Program-made: the position numbers and the translations under genes | Notes under the pieces: generated by a model | What the model was told of the DNA's origin: nothing | Seen by the model: the letters and a program-made list of their open reading frames with translations, nothing else | The model's database searches: none | Assembly (NCBI GenBank): GCA_023150275.1 | Contig: JAKLLG010000001.1 | Location: 248,001 to 312,000 of the forward strand | Reading direction: 5' to 3' | Length of the DNA stretch: 64,000 nucleotides | Origin: Rhodocyclaceae bacterium | GTDB lineage: Bacteria > Pseudomonadota > Gammaproteobacteria > Burkholderiales > Rhodocyclaceae | In this document: positions 1 through 7,146 of the stretch, in pieces | Layout: every line of letters begins with the position of its first letter | Position numbering within the stretch: the first letter of the stretch is position 1

Positions 1-929
1 TCGAGCGCCATCTGCCGGAACGCGGGCAGGATGCGCCACCCGGCCGCATTGCAAGCTCGGTGCGCAGCGCGCTGAACGGCGTCTTCGGCGATCACCTTGA
101 GCAGATTGGAAACGTGCTCGCCATCGAGATGGGCATCTACGTCCAGGGACGCCCGGTGGCAATCGAATCAGCAGCGCTTGCAGCCACCTTTCCCAAGCCG
201 GGGATGCGCCTCTGCGTACTGATCCACGGGCTCGCCTGCGACGAACACTGCTGGGAACCGGCCGCGGCCGATGCACTCGATTTCGGCGCCCGCCTCAACG
301 CTGACTTCGGCTTCACTCCGCTCTACCTGCGCTACAACACCGGGCTGCCAATCGATGAGAATGCAACCCGACTCTCAGCGCTGCTTGAACGCCTGCTGAC
401 AGCCTGGCCTGTGCCGGTGGAGACCTTGCTCCTGATCGGTCACAGCATGGGCGGACTGGTCGCCCGGCAGGCCTGCGAGAGGGCAGTGGCAGATGCCCTG
501 GCCTGGCCAGAGAAGACCTGCATGCTGGCCTGCCTCGGCTCGCCACATCTTGGTGCACCGCTCGAACGGCTCGGGCAACTGGCGAACAAGGCGCTCGATG
601 CGACCCGCGTCACTGCACCGCTGGGGCGGATCGCAGCGGCGCGCAGCCAGGGCATCAAGGATCTGCGCCACGGTCTGCGGCCGGACCCGAAGACGACGCA
701 CCAGATGGCGCTGCGTTTCATCGGCAGCAGCCTGACCGACGATGTCAATCATCCGTTGGCGGAATGGCTGGGCGACGGCCTCGTTACCCTGGGCAGCGCC
801 ACCGGCCATCCGCTGGTCGGCGATGTAGAGAGCACACGTCTCGGCGGCATCGCACACATGGCGCTGACCACGGATGCACGCGTCTATGCCTGCCTTCAAT
901 CATGGCTGAAGGCAATTGCGGCCGCTTGA
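1..929 (+). CDS. Alpha/beta hydrolase (lipase-like), 5' end outside window
   Basis: The C-terminal part of an esterase/lipase-type alpha/beta hydrolase. The nucleophile elbow GHSMGG (Ser within LIGHSMGGLVARQ) and an HG motif (LIHGLACDEHCW) are visible, and a late His sits in GIAHMAL as the likely catalytic His. A GTG at 60 could serve as a start. However, the frame is open to the window edge, and the segment after it (ALNGVFGDHLEQIGN) reads like the interior of this family, so I treat the gene as truncated by the window. Its substrate cannot be told from sequence; a short-chain ester, lipid or PHA-related substrate is possible. Confidence 0.75.
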   Translation, partial: ERHLPERGQDAPPGRIASSVRSALNGVFGDHLEQIGNVLAIEMGIYVQGRPVAIESAALAATFPKPGMRLCVLIHGLACDEHCWEPAAADALDFGARLNADFGFTPLYLRYNTGLPIDENATRLSALLERLLTAWPVPVETLLLIGHSMGGLVARQACERAVADALAWPEKTCMLACLGSPHLGAPLERLGQLANKALDATRVTAPLGRIAAARSQGIKDLRHGLRPDPKTTHQMALRFIGSSLTDDVNHPLAEWLGDGLVTLGSATGHPLVGDVESTRLGGIAHMALTTDARVYACLQSWLKAIAAA

Positions 930-1067
930 GCATATGTTGAACGAGCGATTCCGCGATATTCAGGACTGCCGGTACCTGCCGGGAGACAAACGGTCGTAAC
1001 ATTGCAGCGCTACTTTTGTTAAAGTCCCCGCACCACGCACCATCAAATAGCGAAGGTCCGAAGCTCC

Positions 1068-1427
1068 GTGAATAGCGCCGTCATCATCAACCTCGACTAC
1101 GAACGCCACAGCGTGCAGATTTGCCGGCGTGTCTGGGACGAAATTGCCCAAGGCATGACAGAGGCCGGATTCTCCCGTCACCACCGCCTGTTTCTTGCCG
1201 AGATGGACCGCGAGACCGCCTGTACCCGCGCAAAGGGTGTTGTCAATCGCGTTGAGGAACTGCTGGCCGCCGAGGGCATCATCGTGTTCGACGTGATTCG
1301 CGAGTTCTACTGGTTCGAGTATGAGCAGATCAACGATCTGCTGGCCCCAGCAAACCAGATGCCGGAAATCAGCTATCTCGACGATACCGGCGCCTTCAGT
1401 CCGTTTCTCAAGCCCAACGCCAGCTGA
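1068..1427 (+). CDS. Hypothetical protein, 119 aa
   Basis: I do not recognise this family. The GTG-started ORF encodes a soluble, mostly acidic protein with no signal peptide or membrane segment and two Cys (ICRRV, ACTRA). The middle (residues about 45-90) looks helical. It stands alone between the hydrolase and the convergent ubiT gene. Codon use matches its neighbours, which supports a real gene. The GTG is chosen because it is the first start after the upstream stop and gives normal composition from residue 1. Confidence 0.55.
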   Translation: MNSAVIINLDYERHSVQICRRVWDEIAQGMTEAGFSRHHRLFLAEMDRETACTRAKGVVNRVEELLAAEGIIVFDVIREFYWFEYEQINDLLAPANQMPEISYLDDTGAFSPFLKPNAS

Positions 1428-1484
1428 TCCTGCGCACGATCGGCAGCACTGCGCACGCGGTGACTGGCCGGCGCGCTTGCTGCT

Positions 1485-1973
1485 TCAGCGGTGACCAAGC
1501 GGCAGCTGAAATGGCAACTTCGGCAGTTGCGGCCTGATTTGCGTCAGGTCGATCGCATCCAGCATGTTCTTCACGATCAGCCCGAGTTCGGTATCGCCCT
1601 CGACCGAAAGCTCGCGGTTGAAGAACAGCGTATCCGGGTCCTCCTGCCGCGTCGCCACCTGCAGAAAAGCCGAGAGGTTGGCGCGGAAGGCGAGGTCGGG
1701 CGCTTCCGGAACCGCAAAGAGCGGGCGGAAGAAAGCACCGCGATAGGTGAAGGCGGCCTGGCCGCCGGTGTCGTACACCTGCACAACGAAGGTCTTGCCC
1801 TCCATCTGCATGAGGCTATCCTCGGGCAGCACGCCGAGCTTCGCGGCGGCGTTCAGCGCCGTGGTCAGCGCCACTGCATGCGGCCACTGCGGCAGCTTCT
1901 CGCCGATGCGGGCGACGAAGCCCGGCAACTGGAATTTCGGGATCGTGAAACCCTGATTCGCCATCAGACTCAT
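1485..1973 (-). CDS. ubiT: Ubiquinone biosynthesis accessory factor UbiT (SCP2 domain)
   Basis: A 162-aa protein dominated by an SCP2 sterol-carrier lipid-binding domain (GKTFVVQVYDTGGQAAFTYRG and FRANLSAFLQVATRQEDPDTLFFNRELSVEGDTELG segments). UbiT is the lipid-binding partner of UbiU/UbiV in oxygen-independent ubiquinone synthesis. The start is the ATG one base after the ubiV stop, preceded by AAGGAG at good spacing. The longer upstream frame is rejected because it overlaps ubiV and is Arg-rich out-of-frame sequence. It is the last gene of ubiU-ubiV-ubiT. Confidence 0.9.
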   Translation of the reverse strand: MSLMANQGFTIPKFQLPGFVARIGEKLPQWPHAVALTTALNAAAKLGVLPEDSLMQMEGKTFVVQVYDTGGQAAFTYRGAFFRPLFAVPEAPDLAFRANLSAFLQVATRQEDPDTLFFNRELSVEGDTELGLIVKNMLDAIDLTQIRPQLPKLPFQLPLGHR

Positions 1974-1974
1974 G

Positions 1975-2877
1975 TCATGCTCCTTGCAGTTCCGCAACCG
2001 CCGCCGTGTGGCGCTGCGCGATGCCGGCATCGCCGAACCAGTAGCCGTCGACGAGACCTTCCGGGTTCCATGCCGGATTCGACGACGCCGCTTCGCCGCG
2101 CCGCGCCGCATCGAAGGCGGCGACGATTTCCGCAGTATAGGTCGGTTGCGGGCTGACGCGAAGAATGTCGATGCCCATCGCGCGCATCGTCGGCACTTCG
2201 TGCAGCAGGTTGTAGCTCTGCGCCGACATCGTCTGGATGCCGTTGATGGTCAGGAAGCTCTGCCCCTCGCGCGTTTTCAGCGTCATCCCTTCCGGATGGT
2301 CGAGGCACTTGAACTGGCAGTCGTCCTTGTTCAGGTTGTAGCGACGCGCGGTGAAGCAGCGCGCCGAGAAGGCGAGCGGCAGCTTGCCGAAGACGAAAAC
2401 CTCGGTTTCGACGCCTGCGGGGCGCGACTGGTGCAGCATCTCGATCAGCGTGCGCGGCGCTTCCAGCGGCGGCACCCAGCGCACGAGGCCGTAGCGCGCG
2501 TAGGTGGCGAGGGTCGCCTCGTTGTAGAGGTTGAGGTGCGGGCCGGCGACAAAGGGCTTGCCCTGCACCAGATTGACCGCGCCGAGGTCGTTGCATTCGA
2601 TCTTGCAGCCAGCTTCGTCAATCAAACGGCGCATCGCTTTCAGGTCGCTCTCCGATTCGAGCAGCGCCTGCGCCGAAACGACGACTTCCTTGCCGGCATC
2701 GGTCAGGTCGCGCGCCAGGCCTATCCAGTCGGACGTGCGCAATTGCTGCCGGCGCGAGCAGACAACCTCGCCGACGTAGACGATGTCGATCGCCGCAATC
2801 TGCGCCATCTCGGCGTAGAACTCCATCACTTCGTTTTTCGGCCAGAAATAGAGCAGCGGCCCCAAAGACAACTTCAT
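1975..2877 (-). CDS. ubiV: O2-independent ubiquinone hydroxylase subunit UbiV (U32 family)
   Basis: A 300-aa peptidase-U32-family protein. UbiV forms a heterodimer with UbiU and carries a [4Fe-4S] cluster; together they hydroxylate the ubiquinone ring without O2. The expected Cys ligands are visible: C40 in EVVCSRR, then the group SARCFTARR...DDCQFKCLD in mid-protein. Length matches the family. The gene follows ubiU after a 94-bp gap that contains a hairpin repeat, and abuts ubiT. Transcription is probably from the FNR-type promoter upstream of ubiU. Confidence 0.93.
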   Translation of the reverse strand: MKLSLGPLLYFWPKNEVMEFYAEMAQIAAIDIVYVGEVVCSRRQQLRTSDWIGLARDLTDAGKEVVVSAQALLESESDLKAMRRLIDEAGCKIECNDLGAVNLVQGKPFVAGPHLNLYNEATLATYARYGLVRWVPPLEAPRTLIEMLHQSRPAGVETEVFVFGKLPLAFSARCFTARRYNLNKDDCQFKCLDHPEGMTLKTREGQSFLTINGIQTMSAQSYNLLHEVPTMRAMGIDILRVSPQPTYTAEIVAAFDAARRGEAASSNPAWNPEGLVDGYWFGDAGIAQRHTAAVAELQGA

Positions 2878-2891
2878 GACTAAAACCCTTC

Positions 2892-2962
2892 ACCACAGAG
2901 GCACAGAGACACAGAGGAAAGGCACACCATCGGTTTTCTCTGTGCCTCTGTGTCTCCGTGGT
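2892..2962. repeat. Imperfect inverted repeat between ubiU and ubiV
   Basis: Two 25-bp arms at 2892-2916 and 2938-2962, inverse complements with three purine transitions. They are built from the unit CACAGAG repeated (ACCACAGAGGCACAGAG...). The RNA could form a long hairpin inside the ubiUVT transcript, just before the ubiV ribosome site. It resembles a dispersed intergenic palindrome type seen in many bacterial genomes; its role here (processing, attenuation or an inert insertion) is unknown. Confidence 0.85.
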
Positions 2963-2971
2963 TAATGACGT

Positions 2972-4003
2972 TCACCGCCACGGACGGTTGTAGGCGCCAA
3001 GCGTCGCCTGATTGCCTTCGGAGACCTTCGCGAGTTCGGCCTGCCAGGTCGGCTTGACGTGGTAACGCTCGCTTTCGTTGGCGAAGGCGTCGAGCGCCGC
3101 ACGCAGCGTGCGCGTCACCTGCGTCACGTAGGCCGGGCTGCGCTGGCGGCCCTCGACCTTGATCGCCTTGACGCCGATCCTGATGATCTCGGGCAGGATT
3201 TCCAGCACGTTCAGGCTGGTCGGCTCCTCCAGCGCATAGTAGGTCTCGCCTTCGACCTCGAAGCGGCCCTTGCACAGGGTCGGATAGCCGGCCGGCTCAT
3301 TGTCGGCGAAACGGTCGATCAGGATGCCGTTCAGCCGCGTGTCCATCTGGCCGGGTTTCCCCGGCGTAGCCGGTCGTTTGTCCCATTTCACGTACTTGGC
3401 CGGCGAGCACGCACCGACGGTGTTCGGCGACTCGCCGGTGGCGTAGGAGGACAGCCAGCAGCGCCCCTCGTTCATCACGCACAGGCTGCCGAAGCCGAAA
3501 ACCTCGATTTCGACCGGGGTGTTCCTGATGACGTGCTCGACCTGGGCCAGCGTCAGCACCCGCGGCAGCACCGCGCGCAGCACGCCGAATTCGCGATGGG
3601 CAAAGTTGATCGCCTCGTAGCTGGTCGCCGAGCCCTGCACCGATAGATGCAGGCGCTGGTTCGGATAACGGTTGCGCGCGTAGTCGAGCAGGCCGACGTC
3701 GGCGAGGATGATCGCATCGACGCCGAGATCGACGGCGCCGTCGACCGCCGCCCGCCAGTCGGCGACGCGGCCCGGCTGCGGGAAGGTATTGATCGCCATC
3801 AGCACCTCGCAGCCCTTGCCGTGCGCATAACGGACGCCGTCGGCCATGGTCTTCGGGTCGAAGTTGAGGCCGGCGAAATTGCGGGCGTTGGTGTCGTTCT
3901 TGTAGCCGAGATAAACGGCGTCGGCGCCGTTATCGACGGCAGCCTTCAGCGCCGGCAGGCTGCCAGCGGGGCAAACGAGATCCGGCAGGGCGGAACGGTC
4001 CAT
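2972..4003 (-). CDS. ubiU: O2-independent ubiquinone hydroxylase subunit UbiU (U32 family)
   Basis: A U32-family protein very close in layout to E. coli UbiU (YhbU). The N-terminus reads LVCPAGSLPALKAAVDNGADAVY, and the Fe-S Cys regions GSLCVMNEGRCWLSSY, GACSP and YPTLCKGRF are present, as are EEPTSLN and the terminal EGNQATLGAYNR. It works with UbiV and UbiT in anaerobic ubiquinone synthesis. The ATG at 4003 is preferred. A TTG ten codons upstream lies in the predicted -10 box of the FNR-type promoter, so it is probably not transcribed. No clear Shine-Dalgarno site precedes 4003. Confidence 0.93.
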   Translation of the reverse strand: MDRSALPDLVCPAGSLPALKAAVDNGADAVYLGYKNDTNARNFAGLNFDPKTMADGVRYAHGKGCEVLMAINTFPQPGRVADWRAAVDGAVDLGVDAIILADVGLLDYARNRYPNQRLHLSVQGSATSYEAINFAHREFGVLRAVLPRVLTLAQVEHVIRNTPVEIEVFGFGSLCVMNEGRCWLSSYATGESPNTVGACSPAKYVKWDKRPATPGKPGQMDTRLNGILIDRFADNEPAGYPTLCKGRFEVEGETYYALEEPTSLNVLEILPEIIRIGVKAIKVEGRQRSPAYVTQVTRTLRAALDAFANESERYHVKPTWQAELAKVSEGNQATLGAYNRPWR

Positions 4004-4032
4004 GGCGAAACGGGAGTAACGGGAGGATGCCA

Positions 4033-4074
4033 AGTCTAGCCAGCGCCATCAGATCACCCCTTGATATGGGTCAA
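4033..4074 (-). promoter_or_regulatory. FNR/Anr-type promoter for ubiUVT
   Basis: On the plus strand 4061-4074 reads TTGATATGGGTCAA, matching the FNR consensus TTGAT-N4-ATCAA at 9 of 10 positions. On the minus strand a TAGACT hexamer (4038-4033) follows at a distance that places the FNR site near -41.5 of a predicted start about 4026, the classical class II activator position. E. coli ubiUVT functions anaerobically and is known to respond to Fnr, which fits. The same site lies about 92 bp upstream of the divergent receiver gene. Confidence 0.75.
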
Positions 4075-4165
4075 ACGAGCCCGGAGACGACACGAGCATA
4101 TATACTGAGCCCATTGCCGATCCCGACTGCCGGTCGGGAGAACCTCTGGAAGTGGAGGACAACTC

Positions 4166-5071
4166 ATGAGCCAGACCCGCATCCTGGTCGTCGACGACGA
4201 ACCACTGAACCTCGCGATCATCGAGGAATACCTGTGCGAGGAAACCGCTTACTCGCTCGACACCGCCGCCGACGGCGAATCCGCCTGGGCAGCACTGGAA
4301 AGTTCGCACCAGCCATACGATCTGGTGATCCTCGATCGCATGATGCCCGTGCTCGACGGCATGGCCCTGCTCAAGCGCATGAAAGGCGATGCACGCTTTG
4401 CCGATATCCCGGTCATCATGCAGACTGCTGCTGCGGCGCCGGATCAGGTGCGCGAAGGCCTCGCTGCCGGCGCCTACTACTATCTGACCAAACCCTACGA
4501 ACCGGAAACCCTCTGTGCTGTGGTTCGTGCCGCGATCGGCGATCGTCACGCGCTGAGAAGCGCACGCTCCCGCGCCGACAGTCTGGAAAAGGCGTTTCAA
4601 CAGCTGTCGTCGATCGAATTCCGCTTCCGCACGCTTGACGAAGCATCAGACCTCGCGCAATTGCTTGCCGAGTTCTGCCCGAATCCGCAAAGCGTCGTTT
4701 TCGGGCTCACCGAGCTGATGATCAATGCCGTCGAGCACGGCAATCTCGGTATCAACTATCGCGAAAAGACAATGCTGCTGATGGAGAACGACTGGCGCGC
4801 GGAAGTCGAGCGCCGTCTGCAGCTGCCGCAATTCAGCGCTCGCGTCGCGCAGATACGTCTGGAGCGTTCTGCAGCGGGCGATATTCGCTTTACGATCAGC
4901 GATCAAGGCAACGGGTTCGAATGGCAACGCTATCTGGATTTCGATCCGTCACGCGTCTTCGATCCGAATGGTCGCGGCATCGCAATGGCGCAGCGCACCA
5001 GTTTCAGCAACCTTGAATATCTTGGCAACGGCAACACCGTGGTCGCCACTGTGGGCTCGGAGACGCTTTAG
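4166..5071 (+). CDS. Response regulator: receiver domain fused to HATPase (anti-sigma-type kinase)
   Basis: Residues 1-120 are a CheY-like receiver with acidic pocket D10/D11, phospho-acceptor D57 (VILDRMMP) and K about 109 (LTKPYEP). After a short linker (about 125-150), residues 155-300 form a GHKL ATPase of the RsbW type: N-box LTELMINAVEHGNLG and G-boxes ISDQGNGFEW and NGRGIAMAQ. There is no HisKA dimerisation domain. The architecture suggests a phosphorylation-controlled serine kinase or anti-sigma/partner-switch output. RBS GGAGG precedes the ATG. No anti-anti-sigma partner is visible nearby. Confidence 0.85.
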   Translation: MSQTRILVVDDEPLNLAIIEEYLCEETAYSLDTAADGESAWAALESSHQPYDLVILDRMMPVLDGMALLKRMKGDARFADIPVIMQTAAAAPDQVREGLAAGAYYYLTKPYEPETLCAVVRAAIGDRHALRSARSRADSLEKAFQQLSSIEFRFRTLDEASDLAQLLAEFCPNPQSVVFGLTELMINAVEHGNLGINYREKTMLLMENDWRAEVERRLQLPQFSARVAQIRLERSAAGDIRFTISDQGNGFEWQRYLDFDPSRVFDPNGRGIAMAQRTSFSNLEYLGNGNTVVATVGSETL

Positions 5072-5079
5072 TAGCGGCT

Positions 5080-5877
5080 CTAGCAGCGGGGCTTGCGCGG
5101 CGCGTTCACGAACAGGCGATCGTAGAGCCAGTTCGGCAGCACACGCAGCAGTTTGGCGACAAGACCCATCTGCCAGGGAATGACGACGTAGCTGGTGCCG
5201 CGCGCGATCGCCGTGGCAAAGCGCGGCGCCGCAGCATCAGCAGGGAGCAGGAAGGGCATGCGGTAAGGGTTCACTGCCGTCATCGGCGTTTCGATGTACC
5301 CCGGCGCGATCGTGACCACCCGGATGCCGCTTGCGCGCATTTCCAAGCGCAGACTCTCAAGATAGACGATGGCCGCCGCCTTCGATGCACTGTAAGCCTC
5401 GGCTCCCGGCAGGCCTCGGATGCCGGCCACCGAGGCGATACCGACCAGGCGGCGCCCTTCACCGCCGGCCGCCTGCATCGGCCCGATGAACGGCGCGAAA
5501 GTCGCCGCCATGCCATAAACGTTGGTCTCCATGATGGCGCGGAAGACCGCGAGATCCTCGGCGTGCTCGGTCAGCGTGCCGGCTGAGACGCCGGCGTTGG
5601 CAATGACGATGTCGGGCGCCCCGAAGCGGCTGATGAAGTCGGCAGCGGCAGCAGCCAGCGCCTTCGCGTCGGCGACATCGAGCGGATAGCAGGCCGTTGT
5701 TCCGGGCAAGGTTGCCGCCAGTTCGGCGAGCGCATCGGCACGCCGCGCAGCCAGGCCAAGCACGGCACCCTGCGCAGCATAATGACGGGCCAGTGCGGCA
5801 CCGATGCCGCTGGAGGCCCCGGTAAGAAAAACCCGCAGCAAGCTGCGGGTTTCCGGTTGCTGCGAGGGACCGCCCAC
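5080..5877 (-). CDS. Short-chain dehydrogenase/reductase
   Basis: A classical SDR with cofactor motif TGASSGIG, NAGV, a catalytic Ser in GIASVAG and the YSASK active-site pair, followed by PGYIETPM. Substrate is unknown. The start is uncertain: GTG at 5877 sits three bases after the dsbA stop, while TTG at 5841 or CTG at 5838 would begin almost at the Rossmann fold (RVFLTGA), as usual for this family. The dsbA terminator hairpin lies inside the region between these starts, so use of the upstream GTG would put a terminator inside the coding sequence. Confidence 0.82.
   Translation of the reverse strand: MGGPSQQPETRSLLRVFLTGASSGIGAALARHYAAQGAVLGLAARRADALAELAATLPGTTACYPLDVADAKALAAAAADFISRFGAPDIVIANAGVSAGTLTEHAEDLAVFRAIMETNVYGMAATFAPFIGPMQAAGGEGRRLVGIASVAGIRGLPGAEAYSASKAAAIVYLESLRLEMRASGIRVVTIAPGYIETPMTAVNPYRMPFLLPADAAAPRFATAIARGTSYVVIPWQMGLVAKLLRVLPNWLYDRLFVNAPRKPRC
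5823..5852 (-). terminator. Rho-independent terminator of dsbA
   Basis: A perfect 11-bp stem (AAACCCGCAGC / GCTGCGGGTTT, 5829-5839 and 5842-5852) is followed on the minus strand by TTTTTCTT. It lies about 30 bp past the dsbA stop. It overlaps the first codons of the downstream SDR if that gene starts at 5877. Confidence 0.85.
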
Positions 5878-5880
5878 GTG

Positions 5881-6522
5881 CTATTTCTTCTTCTCGGCGC
5901 GCGCCTTGCCGATCACCTTGTCGGTGCGGGTGAGAATTTCCTCGTAGCTGTTGATGCCCTCGTTCAACACCATGTAGCGACCGTCGACGAAGATGGCCGG
6001 CGTGCCCGGCACCTTGTAGGCCGCGGCGAGTTGATCGGCGCGCTTGGCCTTGCTCTGCACGCCGAACGAATCGTAGGCCGCAGCGAACTTTTGGCCGTCG
6101 ACCCCGTTCTGCGCCACCCAGGCCTTGATCGTCGCGTCATCGTAGAGCTTCACGTTCTTGTCGTGGATCGCGCTGAACGCCATCTCGTCAAGGCGGTTCA
6201 GCTCGCCGATCGCCTCCAGCGCGTAGAAGAGGCGGCTCAGGTTGAACCACGGCGTGCGGTTGAAGGAAACCGGCATGCGCTTGAAATCGACATCGGCCGG
6301 CAGCTTCGCCGCCCACTTCTTGACCACCGGGTGAAAGGTATAGCAGTGGATGCAGCCGTACGAGAAGAACTCGATAACCTCGATCTTGGCCGGGTTCTCG
6401 GTCGGCTGCGGCGGATTGACCGGCGCAAAGTCCTTGCCCGCCGTCTGCGCCACGGCAGCCAGGGGAATCAGTGCGGCGACGGTCAGACCGGCGACGACGG
6501 AGAGGAATGAACGCTTCTGCAT
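5881..6522 (-). CDS. dsbA: Thiol:disulfide interchange protein DsbA
   Basis: A periplasmic oxidase that introduces disulfides into secreted proteins. Signal peptide at residues 1-25 (cleavage about AVA-Q). The thioredoxin-fold active site is C57-I-H-C60 within EFFSYGCIHC, and the cis-Pro loop is VPGTPAIF. Length (213 aa) is typical. The C-terminus is Lys-rich (AEKKK). It follows the SPOR-domain gene by 12 bp and is closed by a strong terminator. Confidence 0.95.
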   Translation of the reverse strand: MQKRSFLSVVAGLTVAALIPLAAVAQTAGKDFAPVNPPQPTENPAKIEVIEFFSYGCIHCYTFHPVVKKWAAKLPADVDFKRMPVSFNRTPWFNLSRLFYALEAIGELNRLDEMAFSAIHDKNVKLYDDATIKAWVAQNGVDGQKFAAAYDSFGVQSKAKRADQLAAAYKVPGTPAIFVDGRYMVLNEGINSYEEILTRTDKVIGKARAEKKK

Positions 6523-6534
6523 CTGGAATCTCCT

Positions 6535-7128
6535 TTAGTCTTTCTTGACGACGGCAGCCTCGATACCCTGCTTGGCCAGTTCCGCGCGCACCTTGTTCAC
6601 CTCGTCGATCTTCGCGAAGGGACCAAGGCGGACACGGAACCAGGTCTTGTCCTGCACCATCACCTGCTGGACCGATGCTTCCATCCCGATCAACGCAAGC
6701 CGCGCCTTTTGGTTGTCAGCATCACCGGCATTCTGGAAGGAGCCGGCCTGCAGGAAGATCGTTTCCTTAGGCGCCTCCTTGGCCCCATCCTTGGGGGTTT
6801 CCTTGCCATCCGGCTTCGCGGGCGCGGCGCCAGGATCGACCTTGGCCTCGGCCTTGCCAGGCAGGATGTCGTAGAACTGGAAGCGCTTCTCCGGCACCGG
6901 ATCGCCCGGCTTGCCCGGCAGCGGCGCGGGGCCACCCGGTGGCACGACCGCCTTGCCGTTATCGGCCGGCTGCTGCGACTTGAACGGTGCCGGCATCTTG
7001 TTGATGTACCAGACCACGGCGGCAGCGCCGACGATGCCGAGTACGAGGCCGATGAACAGCCCGATCAGCGTGCCGCCGCGCGACTTCCGCTTGGCCGGCG
7101 TACGCCTGGTTTTGTTGTCGCGGCTCAT
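6535..7128 (-). CDS. SPOR-domain membrane protein (FtsN-like)
   Basis: A short basic cytoplasmic tail (residues 1-20) is followed by one membrane helix (about 21-43), a long Pro/Ala/Lys-rich periplasmic linker (45-120), and a C-terminal SPOR domain (about 122-195, FLQAGSFQNAGDADNQKARLAL...VRLGPF) that binds denuded septal peptidoglycan. The layout matches FtsN-like division proteins. The gene position between argS and dsbA is one often seen for this protein in betaproteobacteria (recalled, not checked). The name ftsN is not assigned, because other SPOR proteins share the layout. Confidence 0.85.
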   Translation of the reverse strand: MSRDNKTRRTPAKRKSRGGTLIGLFIGLVLGIVGAAAVVWYINKMPAPFKSQQPADNGKAVVPPGGPAPLPGKPGDPVPEKRFQFYDILPGKAEAKVDPGAAPAKPDGKETPKDGAKEAPKETIFLQAGSFQNAGDADNQKARLALIGMEASVQQVMVQDKTWFRVRLGPFAKIDEVNKVRAELAKQGIEAAVVKKD

Positions 7129-7146
7129 TGCTTCGCGTTTCCTCGC

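Noticed and set aside
2892-2962. CRISPR-like or tandem repeat
   Set aside because: Only two inverted arms, made of a short CACAGAG unit, with no spacer array or cas gene.
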